From contig NZ_SRUZ01000001.1 in assembly GCF_004791165.1 (NCBI RefSeq), positions 478,382 through 542,381 on the forward strand: 64,000 nt of DNA, written 5' to 3'. A program made the translations under genes and the position numbers. The notes under the pieces were generated by a model that was not told where the DNA came from, ran no database searches, and was given only the letters and a program-made list of their open reading frames with translations. This DNA is from Mesorhizobium sp. M8A.F.Ca.ET.218.01.1.1 (GTDB taxonomy: Bacteria > Pseudomonadota > Alphaproteobacteria > Rhizobiales > Rhizobiaceae). Of this stretch, positions 57,124 to 64,000 are shown one piece after another; the stretch's first letter is position 1; every line of letters begins with the position of its first letter.

Positions 57124-58215
57124 TTATTCGCGAAGGCCGGCTTGCCTGAGCAGCGGCAGCACGTGGTCGCAGAAGTAAGGCAGCTCCTGAGTGTAGTTGA
57201 CGAAGGACAGGGCGATGCCCTGATAGCCGTGCGCGGCAATGGCGGCCATGTCGGCGGCAATCGTTTGCGGCGTTCCAACCAGCGGATAGGTGCCTGCGCC
57301 GCCGGCAAAACGCTGCCGGTATGCGTCATAGGCATGCGGGTCATGGGATTGCGAGAATTCCTTCTTGCCGGCCATATGCGCATCGACCGCCTCGTGATCC
57401 GCCAGATCGACGGCATAGCGCCTGTAATAGGCCTGCGCCTCTTCCATGGTCGGGCGGCAGACGACATGTGCCACGGTGTAGACGCCGACCTCCCGGCCAA
57501 CCTTGTCGGCCCGCTCGCTGATGTCGGCGACATGCTTGCCGGCGTCGGCCATTTCGGAGAAGGTCGTAAACAGATAATCGCATCTGGCGGCGGCGAAATC
57601 GCGGCCCGGGCCGCCGAAAGCGGCGTTCATGGTCACCGGGCGCGGAAGCTGCAGGCTGGCCGGCCGGCTGACCGCCTCCTTGAGGTGATAATAGGTGCCT
57701 TGATACTCGAGCGGCTCCGCCGACGCGTAGAGCTTCTCCAGAATTTCGATCCATTCGGCCGCCTGGTCGTAACCCTTCTCGACCAGCGGTGTGCCGAACA
57801 TGCCGAATTCCTTCGGGTTCCAGCCGCAGACGATGTTCAAACCGGCACGGCCCTGGCTGATGTGGTCGACGGTCGCCAGCGCCTTGGCGGCATAGAGCGG
57901 GTGCACAAGCGGCACGTGCACGGTCATGAACAGGCCGATGCGGTCGGTGGCCACGCTGAGCGCCGCCGCCCAGGTGAAGGTCTCGAACGACGATTCACGC
58001 ACCTTGTTGCGGCCGCCAAAGCCACGCCAGCGTGCGATCGGCAACATGAACTCCAGCCCTGCGCGGTCGGCGATCTGGGCGGCCGTCAGATTGTCCTGCC
58101 AGCTCGCCGTCCAGCGCTCCGGCACATCCGATATGGCAAGACCGCCATCGGCGTTGGTCGAGAAGACGCCAAGCTTGAGTTTGTTGGAGCCGTGCAACGG
58201 ATGTGCTTTGATCAT
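57124..58215 (-). CDS. RutA-like LLM-class flavin-dependent monooxygenase
   Basis: 363 residues, the same length as RutA pyrimidine oxygenase. Shared pattern: RWRGFGGRNKVRESSFETFT, TVDHISQGRAGLNIVCGWN, and YDQAAEWIEILEKLY. Enzymes of this branch (RutA, DszA) use reduced FMN and O2, probably as an N5-peroxide, on C-N or C-S bonds. The substrate is not identified. It is divergent from the aldolase gene, with a palindrome between them. Confidence 0.87.
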   Translation of the reverse strand: MIKAHPLHGSNKLKLGVFSTNADGGLAISDVPERWTASWQDNLTAAQIADRAGLEFMLPIARWRGFGGRNKVRESSFETFTWAAALSVATDRIGLFMTVHVPLVHPLYAAKALATVDHISQGRAGLNIVCGWNPKEFGMFGTPLVEKGYDQAAEWIEILEKLYASAEPLEYQGTYYHLKEAVSRPASLQLPRPVTMNAAFGGPGRDFAAARCDYLFTTFSEMADAGKHVADISERADKVGREVGVYTVAHVVCRPTMEEAQAYYRRYAVDLADHEAVDAHMAGKKEFSQSHDPHAYDAYRQRFAGGAGTYPLVGTPQTIAADMAAIAAHGYQGIALSFVNYTQELPYFCDHVLPLLRQAGLRE

Positions 58216-58262
58216 CTCGGGAACTCGCGGGCGGGAGGCCGTAGGCTAGGCCCGCGCGAAAA

Positions 58263-58280
58263 TATTTCAAGCCTGAAATA
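58263..58280. promoter_or_regulatory. Operator-like palindrome between the divergent monooxygenase and aldolase genes
   Basis: TATTTCAAGCCTGAAATA, 18 bases with 16 symmetrical. It lies 47 bases from the RutA-like start and 58 from the aldolase start, so one regulator could control both. Same core as at 50844 and 59146. Confidence 0.6.
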
Positions 58281-58338
58281 GCTTCGCGTCGCACTAGTTT
58301 GCCGATATGAACTTGGCGGGATGAGAGAAGGGATCGGC

Positions 58339-59115
58339 ATGAACGAGTTCCGCCAGAAATGCATCGGCAAGACCAGCCTCGTCGGGTCCTTCTGCGCCAT
58401 TCCGCATCCCGTCGCGGTCGAGGTGATGGCGCTGTCCGGCCTCGACTTCCTCTGCATCGACTGGGAGCACGCGCAGATCTCGCGCGACATCGTCGAAACG
58501 ATGATACGCGCAGCCGATGTCCACCGTGTGCCGGCGATGGTGCGCGTTCCCGGCCATGCGCCCGAAGCCATCCAGGCGGCATTGGACAGCGGCGCGCAAG
58601 GCGTGCTGGTGCCACGCGTCTCGACACCGGCCCAAGCTGCGATGGCGGTGACGGCATCGCGTTATCCGCCGCTGGGCGAACGCGGCGTCGGACCCGGCCG
58701 CGCTGCCGGTTATGGCTATCGCATTCCCGAATATCTGGCCGGCGCCAATGACAGGATCGTCGTGGCGGTCCAGGTCGAAACCGCTGAGGGGTTGGCCAAC
58801 ATCGAGGCGATCGCCGATGTCGACGGCGTCGACGTGATCTTCGTCGGCCCCGGCGATCTCTCCGTGTCGATCGATGCGATCGGACCGAAGGGCGCCGACA
58901 AGCTCGCGGCTGCGATCCGCAGGATCATCGGCGTGACGATCGCGCACGGCAAGGCCTCCGGCATATTTTGCGCCAGCCCGCAAACCGTCGGCCAATGGGC
59001 AGCCGTCGGCGCCAGCTTTTTCGTCCTGGCCAGCGACACGATGTTTCTCGGTGCGGGCGGCGCGGCCAATTATGCCGCCGCCCGGGCGGAACTGGCGCGG
59101 AAAGACCCGCGCTAG
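58339..59115 (+). CDS. HpcH/HpaI-type aldolase/citrate lyase family protein
   Basis: 258 residues from the ATG at 58339; AAGG sits about 9 nt upstream. The class II aldolase pattern is present: LDFLCIDWEHAQ, then VRVPGHAPEAIQAALDSGAQ and VLVPRVSTPAQA, with a metal Glu in VQVETAEGL and Asp in GPGDLSVSI. Such enzymes split 4-hydroxy-2-oxo acids into pyruvate and an aldehyde, a usual last step of aromatic breakdown. Confidence 0.92.
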   Translation: MNEFRQKCIGKTSLVGSFCAIPHPVAVEVMALSGLDFLCIDWEHAQISRDIVETMIRAADVHRVPAMVRVPGHAPEAIQAALDSGAQGVLVPRVSTPAQAAMAVTASRYPPLGERGVGPGRAAGYGYRIPEYLAGANDRIVVAVQVETAEGLANIEAIADVDGVDVIFVGPGDLSVSIDAIGPKGADKLAAAIRRIIGVTIAHGKASGIFCASPQTVGQWAAVGASFFVLASDTMFLGAGGAANYAAARAELARKDPR

Positions 59116-59536
59116 CGCCCAGTCGAGCAGCAAGCCGGGAAACTTTTTTAAGCTTAAAACTTTTACCTTGAAAAGCGCCGCACTTTGGATAAGCATTCAA
59201 GATCGATGGAGACTGTCGGGCTGGAGGGTTTCCGGGCAGCTCATCGCGGGTGCTCCGGGTGGGAGGGGTTTCAGTCCTTTGTCGTTTGTGCTGCCCCAGT
59301 CATCGTCCAGCGCGCGCTGTGCCTTCGATCGCGTCCGCGCCCGGATCCGCGACCTGCATACCGAGACCAACCTTGCCGTGCCTGCGCGTGAAGGCGACCG
59401 CGACCAGATCGCGGCCACGGCCGAGCGCATGGTCGCCACATGAATTGACGCCCCGCTGGGAGGCGGGACGGCAAGAAACCGTGCGGGGCAGCCCGCTCGA
59501 TCAACAACCAGAGGGAACACCCCAGAGGGACCACCA
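59116..59536. other. 421-base gap between the aldolase and the amino-acid binding protein
   Basis: Holds a perfect palindrome at 59146-59159 and an adjacent CTTTT...AAAAG repeat to 59175. Downstream is a GC-rich stretch with no certain gene. A short plus-strand piece ending at the stop of 59443 (VRARIRDLHTETNLAVPAR, followed by EGDRDQIAATAERMVAT) looks protein-like and may be a 3' relic. AGAGGGACC before 59537 serves the next gene. Confidence 0.5.
59146..59159. promoter_or_regulatory. Perfect 14-bp operator-like palindrome
   Basis: TTTTAAGCTTAAAA, fully symmetrical. It lies 30 bases after the aldolase stop and 378 bases before the binding-protein start. A second imperfect CTTTTACCTTGAAAAG follows at once. 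It is the clearest copy of the motif also seen at 43211, 50844 and 58263. Confidence 0.65.
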
Positions 59537-60334
59537 ATGAAGCTCAACCGTCGCAATCTCATCCTTTTCGCCGCGGCAATCGGCATCGCCGCTGGACCGG
59601 CAACCGCCTTCGCCGCCGATGTGCTCAATGTCGGCGCCTACCCGACCAATCCGCCCTTCGAATACAAGAACGAGAGCGGCACCTTCGAAGGTTTTGAGGT
59701 CGACATCGTCAACGAGGCGGCCAAGCGCGTCGGCATGACAACCGACATCGCCGATCTCGGCTTCCAGGCACTGTTCGCCGCGACCACCTCGAAGCGTATC
59801 GACGTCGCCATCTCGTCGATCACGATCACGCCGGAGCGGCTGAAGTCGCAGTCCTTCACCCAGCCCTATTATGATTCCGACATGGGCATCGCCACCAAGA
59901 CCGACAGCGCGGTCAACGCCGAGGCCGACCTCAAGGGCAAGATCGTTGGCGTGCTCTCCGGCTCGACCGGCGAGACCTGGGTCAAGGCGCACCAGGAAGC
60001 CGACGGCTTCAGCGACGTGAAGGGCTATGACACGCAGCAGAACCTGCTGCTCGACCTCAGCGCCGGCCGCATCGACGCCGCCGTCAGCGACATTCCCGGC
60101 ATGGAATATTCCTTCACCAAGATGAAGGACCTGAAGGTCAAGCAGCGCATCAAGACCGGCGAGCAGTACGGCCTGATGATGACCAAGGACCATCCGCTGC
60201 TCGGCAAGCTCAACGACGCGCTGACGGCGATGAAGAAGGACGGCACGCTGGCCGCGATCCACAAGAAGTGGTTCGGCAGCGACGCCCCGGCCGATTCCTC
60301 GACCGTCAAGGAAATGCCGCTGCCCAAGGCCTGA
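59537..60334 (+). CDS. Polar amino-acid-type ABC transporter substrate-binding protein (family 3)
   Basis: 265 residues. Signal peptide MKLNRRNLILFAAAIGIAAG, then VLNVGAYPTNPPFEYKN and TFEGFEVDIVNEAAKRVG, the usual ligand-pocket openings of family 3. Ends in a short charged tail. The ABC permease follows after 165 bases that hold a hairpin. Substrate probably an amino acid or related compound. Confidence 0.92.
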   Translation: MKLNRRNLILFAAAIGIAAGPATAFAADVLNVGAYPTNPPFEYKNESGTFEGFEVDIVNEAAKRVGMTTDIADLGFQALFAATTSKRIDVAISSITITPERLKSQSFTQPYYDSDMGIATKTDSAVNAEADLKGKIVGVLSGSTGETWVKAHQEADGFSDVKGYDTQQNLLLDLSAGRIDAAVSDIPGMEYSFTKMKDLKVKQRIKTGEQYGLMMTKDHPLLGKLNDALTAMKKDGTLAAIHKKWFGSDAPADSSTVKEMPLPKA

Positions 60335-60357
60335 GCTGCGGCCGACAGGACGGAAGG

Positions 60358-60385
60358 CGTGCCGGCTCCAAAAAGGGTCGGCACG
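60358..60385 (+). terminator. Hairpin between amino-acid binding protein and permease
   Basis: CGTGCCG / CGGCACG, a perfect 7-bp stem around a 14-base loop with AAAAAGGG, followed 5 bases later by TTTT. Reads as a weak terminator or processing hairpin inside the operon. Confidence 0.45.
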
Positions 60386-60499
60386 TGCCGTTTTCACGCA
60401 TAACCTTCCCGGGACCAGCATCCGTTCGGCAAAGCCGATCTTGATATTCCGGGTCGGGCTCTGGCGTCAGATGACGCAACACCGTTCGGGAATGCTCTG

Positions 60500-61174
60500 A
60501 TGTCGCTGATCGACACTTTCTTCAACGCCGACGTCATCGCGTCGAGCCTGCCGGCGCTGCTGCGCGGCTTCCTGAACACGCTGCTGCTTGGCCTGCTCAG
60601 CATCGGTATCGGCATTCCCATCGGCCTGGTGATCAGCCTGTTGCGGCTCTATGCGCCGAAGCCGCTGCGCTGGCTGGCGGTCGGCTACACCGACATCTTT
60701 CGCGCCTTGCCGGTGCTGGTCGTGCTGATCCTGATCTACTACGCGCTGCCGTTCCTCGGCATACGCCTGTCGTCCTGGGCGTCGGCAGTGACCGCGTTCG
60801 CCATCATCATGTCGGCCTATTCGGCCGAAGTGTTTCGCTCCGGCATAGAGAGCATTCCGCGCGGCCAGTTCGAGGCCTCGCAGGCGCTTGGCCTGCCGTT
60901 CCTTTTGACCTTGCGCAAGGTGGTGCTGCCGCAGGCGGTGCGCGTCGTCATCCCGCCGATGACCAGCAACTGCGTCTCGATGTTCAAGGACACTTCGCTG
61001 GCCTCCACCGTGGCCCTGCCGGAACTGCTCAAGGAAGCGACCAACGCACAGTCGCTCTACGCCAACCCCTCGCCGCTGATCGGCGCCGCACTGGTCTATC
61101 TCATCTTCCTTTGGCCGATGGTTCGTCTCGTCAGCCTGCTTGAAGCCCGCTTCAAGGACGAGAAGGCCCGCTAG
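60500..61174 (+). CDS. Amino-acid ABC transporter permease (HisM/GlnP-type)
   Basis: 224 residues. The first helix region is [20 protein letters not shown]; the family signature is [18 protein letters not shown], and the EAA-type loop is [23 protein letters not shown]. The ATPase partner is not encoded on this strand nearby: the next gene is an aminotransferase-like enzyme. The permease may use an ATPase from elsewhere. Confidence 0.92.
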   Translation: MSLIDTFFNADVIASSLPALLRGFLNTLLLGLLSIGIGIPIGLVISLLRLYAPKPLRWLAVGYTDIFRALPVLVVLILIYYALPFLGIRLSSWASAVTAFAIIMSAYSAEVFRSGIESIPRGQFEASQALGLPFLLTLRKVVLPQAVRVVIPPMTSNCVSMFKDTSLASTVALPELLKEATNAQSLYANPSPLIGAALVYLIFLWPMVRLVSLLEARFKDEKAR

Positions 61175-61212
61175 CCACCTACCACCCCGCAAGCACTTCG
61201 CAGGAGATACAA

Positions 61213-62475
61213 TTGAGCAATCCCCAGGCCACTGGCGGCTTCCCCGTCGACACCATCCGCGCCATGTTCCCCGCCCTGCAGCGAGCCGGCGATTTCATCT
61301 TCATGGACAATGCCGCCGGGGCACAGATTCCGCAGAGCGTGCTCGACGCGGTGACCAACCACCTGGTCTCGCACAATGTGCAGCGCGGCGGCCGCTATGG
61401 CCGCAGCGTCACCGTCGATCAGTCGGTCGCCGATGCTCGGACAAGCGTCGCCCTGCTGATCAATGCCTACAGCCCGGCGGAAATCTGCTTCGGCATGAAC
61501 GCCACCTCCTTCATCCGCCTGGTCAGCCTCGGCATCGGCCAGATGCTTTCCGAGCGTGATGAGATCGTCGTCACCGACATGGACCATGATGCCAACATCG
61601 CCACCTGGCTGGCGCTGGAATCCGCCGGCGCCAAGTTCAAATGGTGGCGCATGCGCGAGGATGGCAATCTGCATGTCAACGATCTCAAGCCGCTGGTTTC
61701 GGACCGCACTCGCCTCGTCGCCTGCACGGTCACCGCGCACTCGATCGGCTCGATCGTCGATGTCGCCTCGGTCGCTGACATCGCGCATAGGGTTGGCGCC
61801 GAAGTGTTCCTCGATTGCGTGCATTACGGACCGCACGGGCTGATCGACGTGCAGGCCTGGGATTGCGATTATCTCGTTTGTTCCGGCTACAAGAACTTCT
61901 CGCCGCATATGGGTTTCCTCTGGGGCCGCTTCGAGACGCTGAAACGCCTGCCGACCTTCCGCGAGGATTTCATCCCGGACGAGCCGCCCTACAAGGTCGA
62001 GGCCGGCACATTCATCTACGAGAACGTGTCGGGCATGGATGCCGCCGTGCAGTATCTTGAACTGATCGGCCGCAATCTCGCCCCCTCCAACAACCGCTCG
62101 CGGCGCGACAACATCGTCGCCGGCATGGGCGCCATCCGCGACTATGAGTTGCTGCTGGCGCGCGAGATGATGGGCGTGCTGAAGGCCTGCGGCGCGACCA
62201 TCTACGGTGTCGCCGACGAGGCCCGCCTCAACGAGCGCGTGCCGACCTTCTGCTTCAACATCGGCAAGCTGTCGCCGCAGCGCATCGTCGAGGAAATGGC
62301 CGATATGCAGATCGGCATCCGCGACGGCCATATGTATGCGCCCCGCCTGATGAAACGCCTCAACCTGTCGATGGACAGCGGCGCCATCCGCGCCTCGCTG
62401 GTGCATTACAACACGGTCGAGGAGATCCACAAATTCGGCGAGGCGCTGCGCGCTATCATCGCCAAGCTGTCGTAG
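61213..62475 (+). CDS. Cysteine-desulfurase-like PLP-dependent enzyme (aminotransferase class V)
   Basis: 420 residues from a TTG start with AGGAG 7 nt upstream. PLP lysine in [10 protein letters not shown] at residue 227. The Asp in [13 protein letters not shown] and the His in [11 protein letters not shown] are typical class V contacts. Relatives form the 'cysteine desulfurase-like' branch whose substrates are unclear. It lies 38 nt after the amino-acid permease and probably acts on the imported compound. Confidence 0.88.
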   Translation: MSNPQATGGFPVDTIRAMFPALQRAGDFIFMDNAAGAQIPQSVLDAVTNHLVSHNVQRGGRYGRSVTVDQSVADARTSVALLINAYSPAEICFGMNATSFIRLVSLGIGQMLSERDEIVVTDMDHDANIATWLALESAGAKFKWWRMREDGNLHVNDLKPLVSDRTRLVACTVTAHSIGSIVDVASVADIAHRVGAEVFLDCVHYGPHGLIDVQAWDCDYLVCSGYKNFSPHMGFLWGRFETLKRLPTFREDFIPDEPPYKVEAGTFIYENVSGMDAAVQYLELIGRNLAPSNNRSRRDNIVAGMGAIRDYELLLAREMMGVLKACGATIYGVADEARLNERVPTFCFNIGKLSPQRIVEEMADMQIGIRDGHMYAPRLMKRLNLSMDSGAIRASLVHYNTVEEIHKFGEALRAIIAKLS

Positions 62476-62488
62476 CCGGATGCGCCGT

Positions 62489-62507
62489 GCCTGACCTCCG
62501 GTCAGGC
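62489..62507. terminator. Hairpin between convergent genes
   Basis: GCCTGACC / GGTCAGGC, a perfect 8-bp stem with loop TCC, overlapping the stop of the minus-strand ATPase. The plus strand continues CTTCTTCTTC, a weak pyrimidine tract, so termination is more likely for the enzyme gene. Confidence 0.5.
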
Positions 62508-63332
62508 CGCCTTCTTCTTCGCCAGCCTCGCCTTGATGCTTGCCACGTCGGCGCGCGGCGTGGCGGCAAACAGCGTCCTGGTGTAGCTGTGCTTGGGGTC
62601 CGAAAAGACCTCGTCGCGCGAGCCGTATTCGACGGCCTCGCCGAAATACATCACCATCACATCGTCGGCGATGTAGCGCACCACCGACAGGTCGTGGCTG
62701 ATGAAGACATAGGTCAGCTGGAATTCGTCCTGCAGGTCGGCGAGCAGGTTGAGCACCTGCGCCTGAACCGAGAGGTCGAGCGCCGAAACCGGCTCGTCCA
62801 GCACCAGCAGGCTGGGGTTCAGCATCAGCGCGCGGGCGATGGCGATGCGTTGGCGCTGACCGCCCGAGAACATGTGCGGATAGCGGTTGTAGTGTTCGTG
62901 GCCGAGGCCGACCTTCTTCAGCATCTTCATGGCGAGGTCGCGCCGTTCGGCCGCTGGCTTGTCGGTGTTGATGAGCAGCGGCTCGCCCAGCACGTCGCCG
63001 ATCTTCTGGCGCGGATTGAGCGATCCGTAGGGATTCTGGAAGACGATCTGCACCTTGCGGCGCATTTCCTTGGTCAATCCGCCTTTGGCGATATCGACCT
63101 TGTTGCCGTCGATGAACAGCTCGCCCGACGTCGCGGGATCGATCAAGGTGATGATGCGGGCGAGCGTGGACTTGCCGCAGCCGCTTTCGCCGACGATGGC
63201 GAGCGTCTTGCCCTTGTCCACGGTGAAGGAGACGCCCTTGACCGCATGCACGGTGCGCGGCCCGGTGAACAGGCCACCGCCGATATGATAGTCGCGAACG
63301 ATGTTCTTGCCTTCGAGGACCGTGGTGCTCAT
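62502..63332 (-). CDS. Peptide-type ABC transporter ATP-binding protein (DppF family)
   Basis: 276 residues. Walker A GESGCGKSTLA, signature [19 protein letters not shown], Walker B LLVLDEPVSALDLSV and H-loop FISHDLSVV. The C-terminal extension has HSYTRTLFAATP. ATGA overlap with the other ATPase, which lies upstream on this strand. Confidence 0.95.
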   Translation of the reverse strand: MSTTVLEGKNIVRDYHIGGGLFTGPRTVHAVKGVSFTVDKGKTLAIVGESGCGKSTLARIITLIDPATSGELFIDGNKVDIAKGGLTKEMRRKVQIVFQNPYGSLNPRQKIGDVLGEPLLINTDKPAAERRDLAMKMLKKVGLGHEHYNRYPHMFSGGQRQRIAIARALMLNPSLLVLDEPVSALDLSVQAQVLNLLADLQDEFQLTYVFISHDLSVVRYIADDVMVMYFGEAVEYGSRDEVFSDPKHSYTRTLFAATPRADVASIKARLAKKKAA

Positions 63333-64000
63333 GCGGAGGCTCCCGCTACCGAGGGGGCAGGCTCGAACAGCATGTCGGAAACGGTCGGCAGCCGGTCGCC
63401 GACGGCATTTTCCGGCAACGCCGAGAGCAGCGCGCGCGTGTAATTGCTCTTGGGCGATTCAAACAGCGACAGCACGTCGGCCTCTTCCATCTTGCGGCCC
63501 TTGTACTGGACGATGACGCGGTCGGCGGTCTCGGCCACCACGCCCATATTGTGGGTGATCATGATCAGGCCCATGCCGTATTTGGCCTGCAGCGAGACGA
63601 GCAGATCGAGGATCTGCTTCTGGATGGTGACGTCGAGCGCGGTCGTCGGCTCGTCGGCGATCAAAAGCTTCGGATTGCAGGCAATCGCGATCGCGATCAT
63701 GACGCGCTGGCACTGGCCGCCCGACATCTGGTGCGGAAACGAGCTCAGCCGTTCTTCCGGATCGGCAATGCCGACCAGCTTCATCAGCTCGATGGCGCGG
63801 GCCCGGCGCTGGGCACGGTCCATGCCCATGTGGAAGCGCAGCACCTCCTCGATCTGGAAACCGACGGTGAAGCACGGGTTGAGGCTGGCGATCGGCTCCT
63901 GGAAGATCATCGAGATGTCCTTGCCGACGATCTTGCGGCGTTCGGACGGGCTGAGCTTCAACAGGTCGACGCCGTCGAAGGCCATGCGGTCGGCCTTGAC
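63329..64000 (-). CDS. Peptide-type ABC transporter ATP-binding protein (DppD family), start outside the window
   Basis: 223 C-terminal residues are visible; the frame is open to base 64000 and the Walker A lies outside. Seen: Q-loop IFQEPIASLNP, signature MSGGQCQRVMIAIAIACNP, Walker [18 protein letters not shown]-loop MITHNMGVV. The signature has Cys in place of the usual Arg after GGQ. Partner of the product of 62502-63332. Confidence 0.94.
   Translation of the reverse strand, partial: VKADRMAFDGVDLLKLSPSERRKIVGKDISMIFQEPIASLNPCFTVGFQIEEVLRFHMGMDRAQRRARAIELMKLVGIADPEERLSSFPHQMSGGQCQRVMIAIAIACNPKLLIADEPTTALDVTIQKQILDLLVSLQAKYGMGLIMITHNMGVVAETADRVIVQYKGRKMEEADVLSLFESPKSNYTRALLSALPENAVGDRLPTVSDMLFEPAPSVAGASA

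Overview
The window is high-GC DNA from an alphaproteobacterium of the Rhizobiales, most likely Mesorhizobium or a close relative. The species call is inference. It rests on the small SRP RNA gene beside dnaX, RIME-like intergenic palindromes, many peptide and amino-acid ABC transporters, and the style of the proteins. No tRNA-borne island, integrase, transposase or CRISPR array was seen. About 90% of the window is coding, often with ATGA or 8-base overlaps between operon partners.

Left third (1-28.7 kb), mostly housekeeping. A peptide-type ABC transporter is cut by the left edge. A minus-strand block follows: dnaX - ybaB - small unknown gene - SleB-like hydrolase - recR - lytic transglycosylase, with the SRP RNA gene ffs upstream of dnaX. 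Next come a HIT protein, nudC, a Dabb protein, pheA, kdsB, a membrane-anchored cytochrome c and a strong terminator. The Yej peptide importer has two tandem yejA genes followed by yejB, yejE, yejF and a ghrA-type reductase. A P-loop gene is broken by an in-frame TAA. Then come a lipoprotein, a TPR methyltransferase, a ligase-associated exonuclease with its ATP-dependent DNA ligase, and a one-pass membrane protein divergent from tRNA-Thr(CGU).

Middle (28.7-36.2 kb). Small stress or envelope genes lead into a compact ECF sigma / putative anti-sigma / CnrX-like periplasmic sensor operon. An EF-hand protein precedes it and a His-rich secreted GCG_CRPN protein follows. Only the first ~45 codons of a DUF1800 gene remain, abutting the 3' end of a large convergent acyltransferase/acyl-ACP synthetase gene (aas). 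Upstream of aas are three copies of a 13-bp palindrome.

Right part (36.2-64 kb), catabolism and transport. A minus-strand operon holds an FAD oxidoreductase, a MarR regulator and both subunits of indolepyruvate:ferredoxin oxidoreductase. A cyclase/formamidase-type gene lies opposite a second FAD oxidoreductase. A complete dipeptide-type ABC operon ends in an exported VOC protein. The next operon encodes a salicylyl-CoA/2-aminobenzoyl-CoA monooxygenase fused to an Old Yellow Enzyme domain, an SDR, a MarR regulator, an enoyl-CoA hydratase, an acyl-CoA dehydrogenase and a RidA protein. These look like a CoA-dependent aromatic (possibly anthranilate) degradation route. A RutA-like flavin monooxygenase, an HpcH-type aldolase, an amino-acid ABC pair and a cysteine-desulfurase-like PLP enzyme follow. 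Two peptide-ABC ATPases lie at the right edge. Four intergenic sites share a palindrome close to TTTAAGCTTAAA and may mark one regulon.
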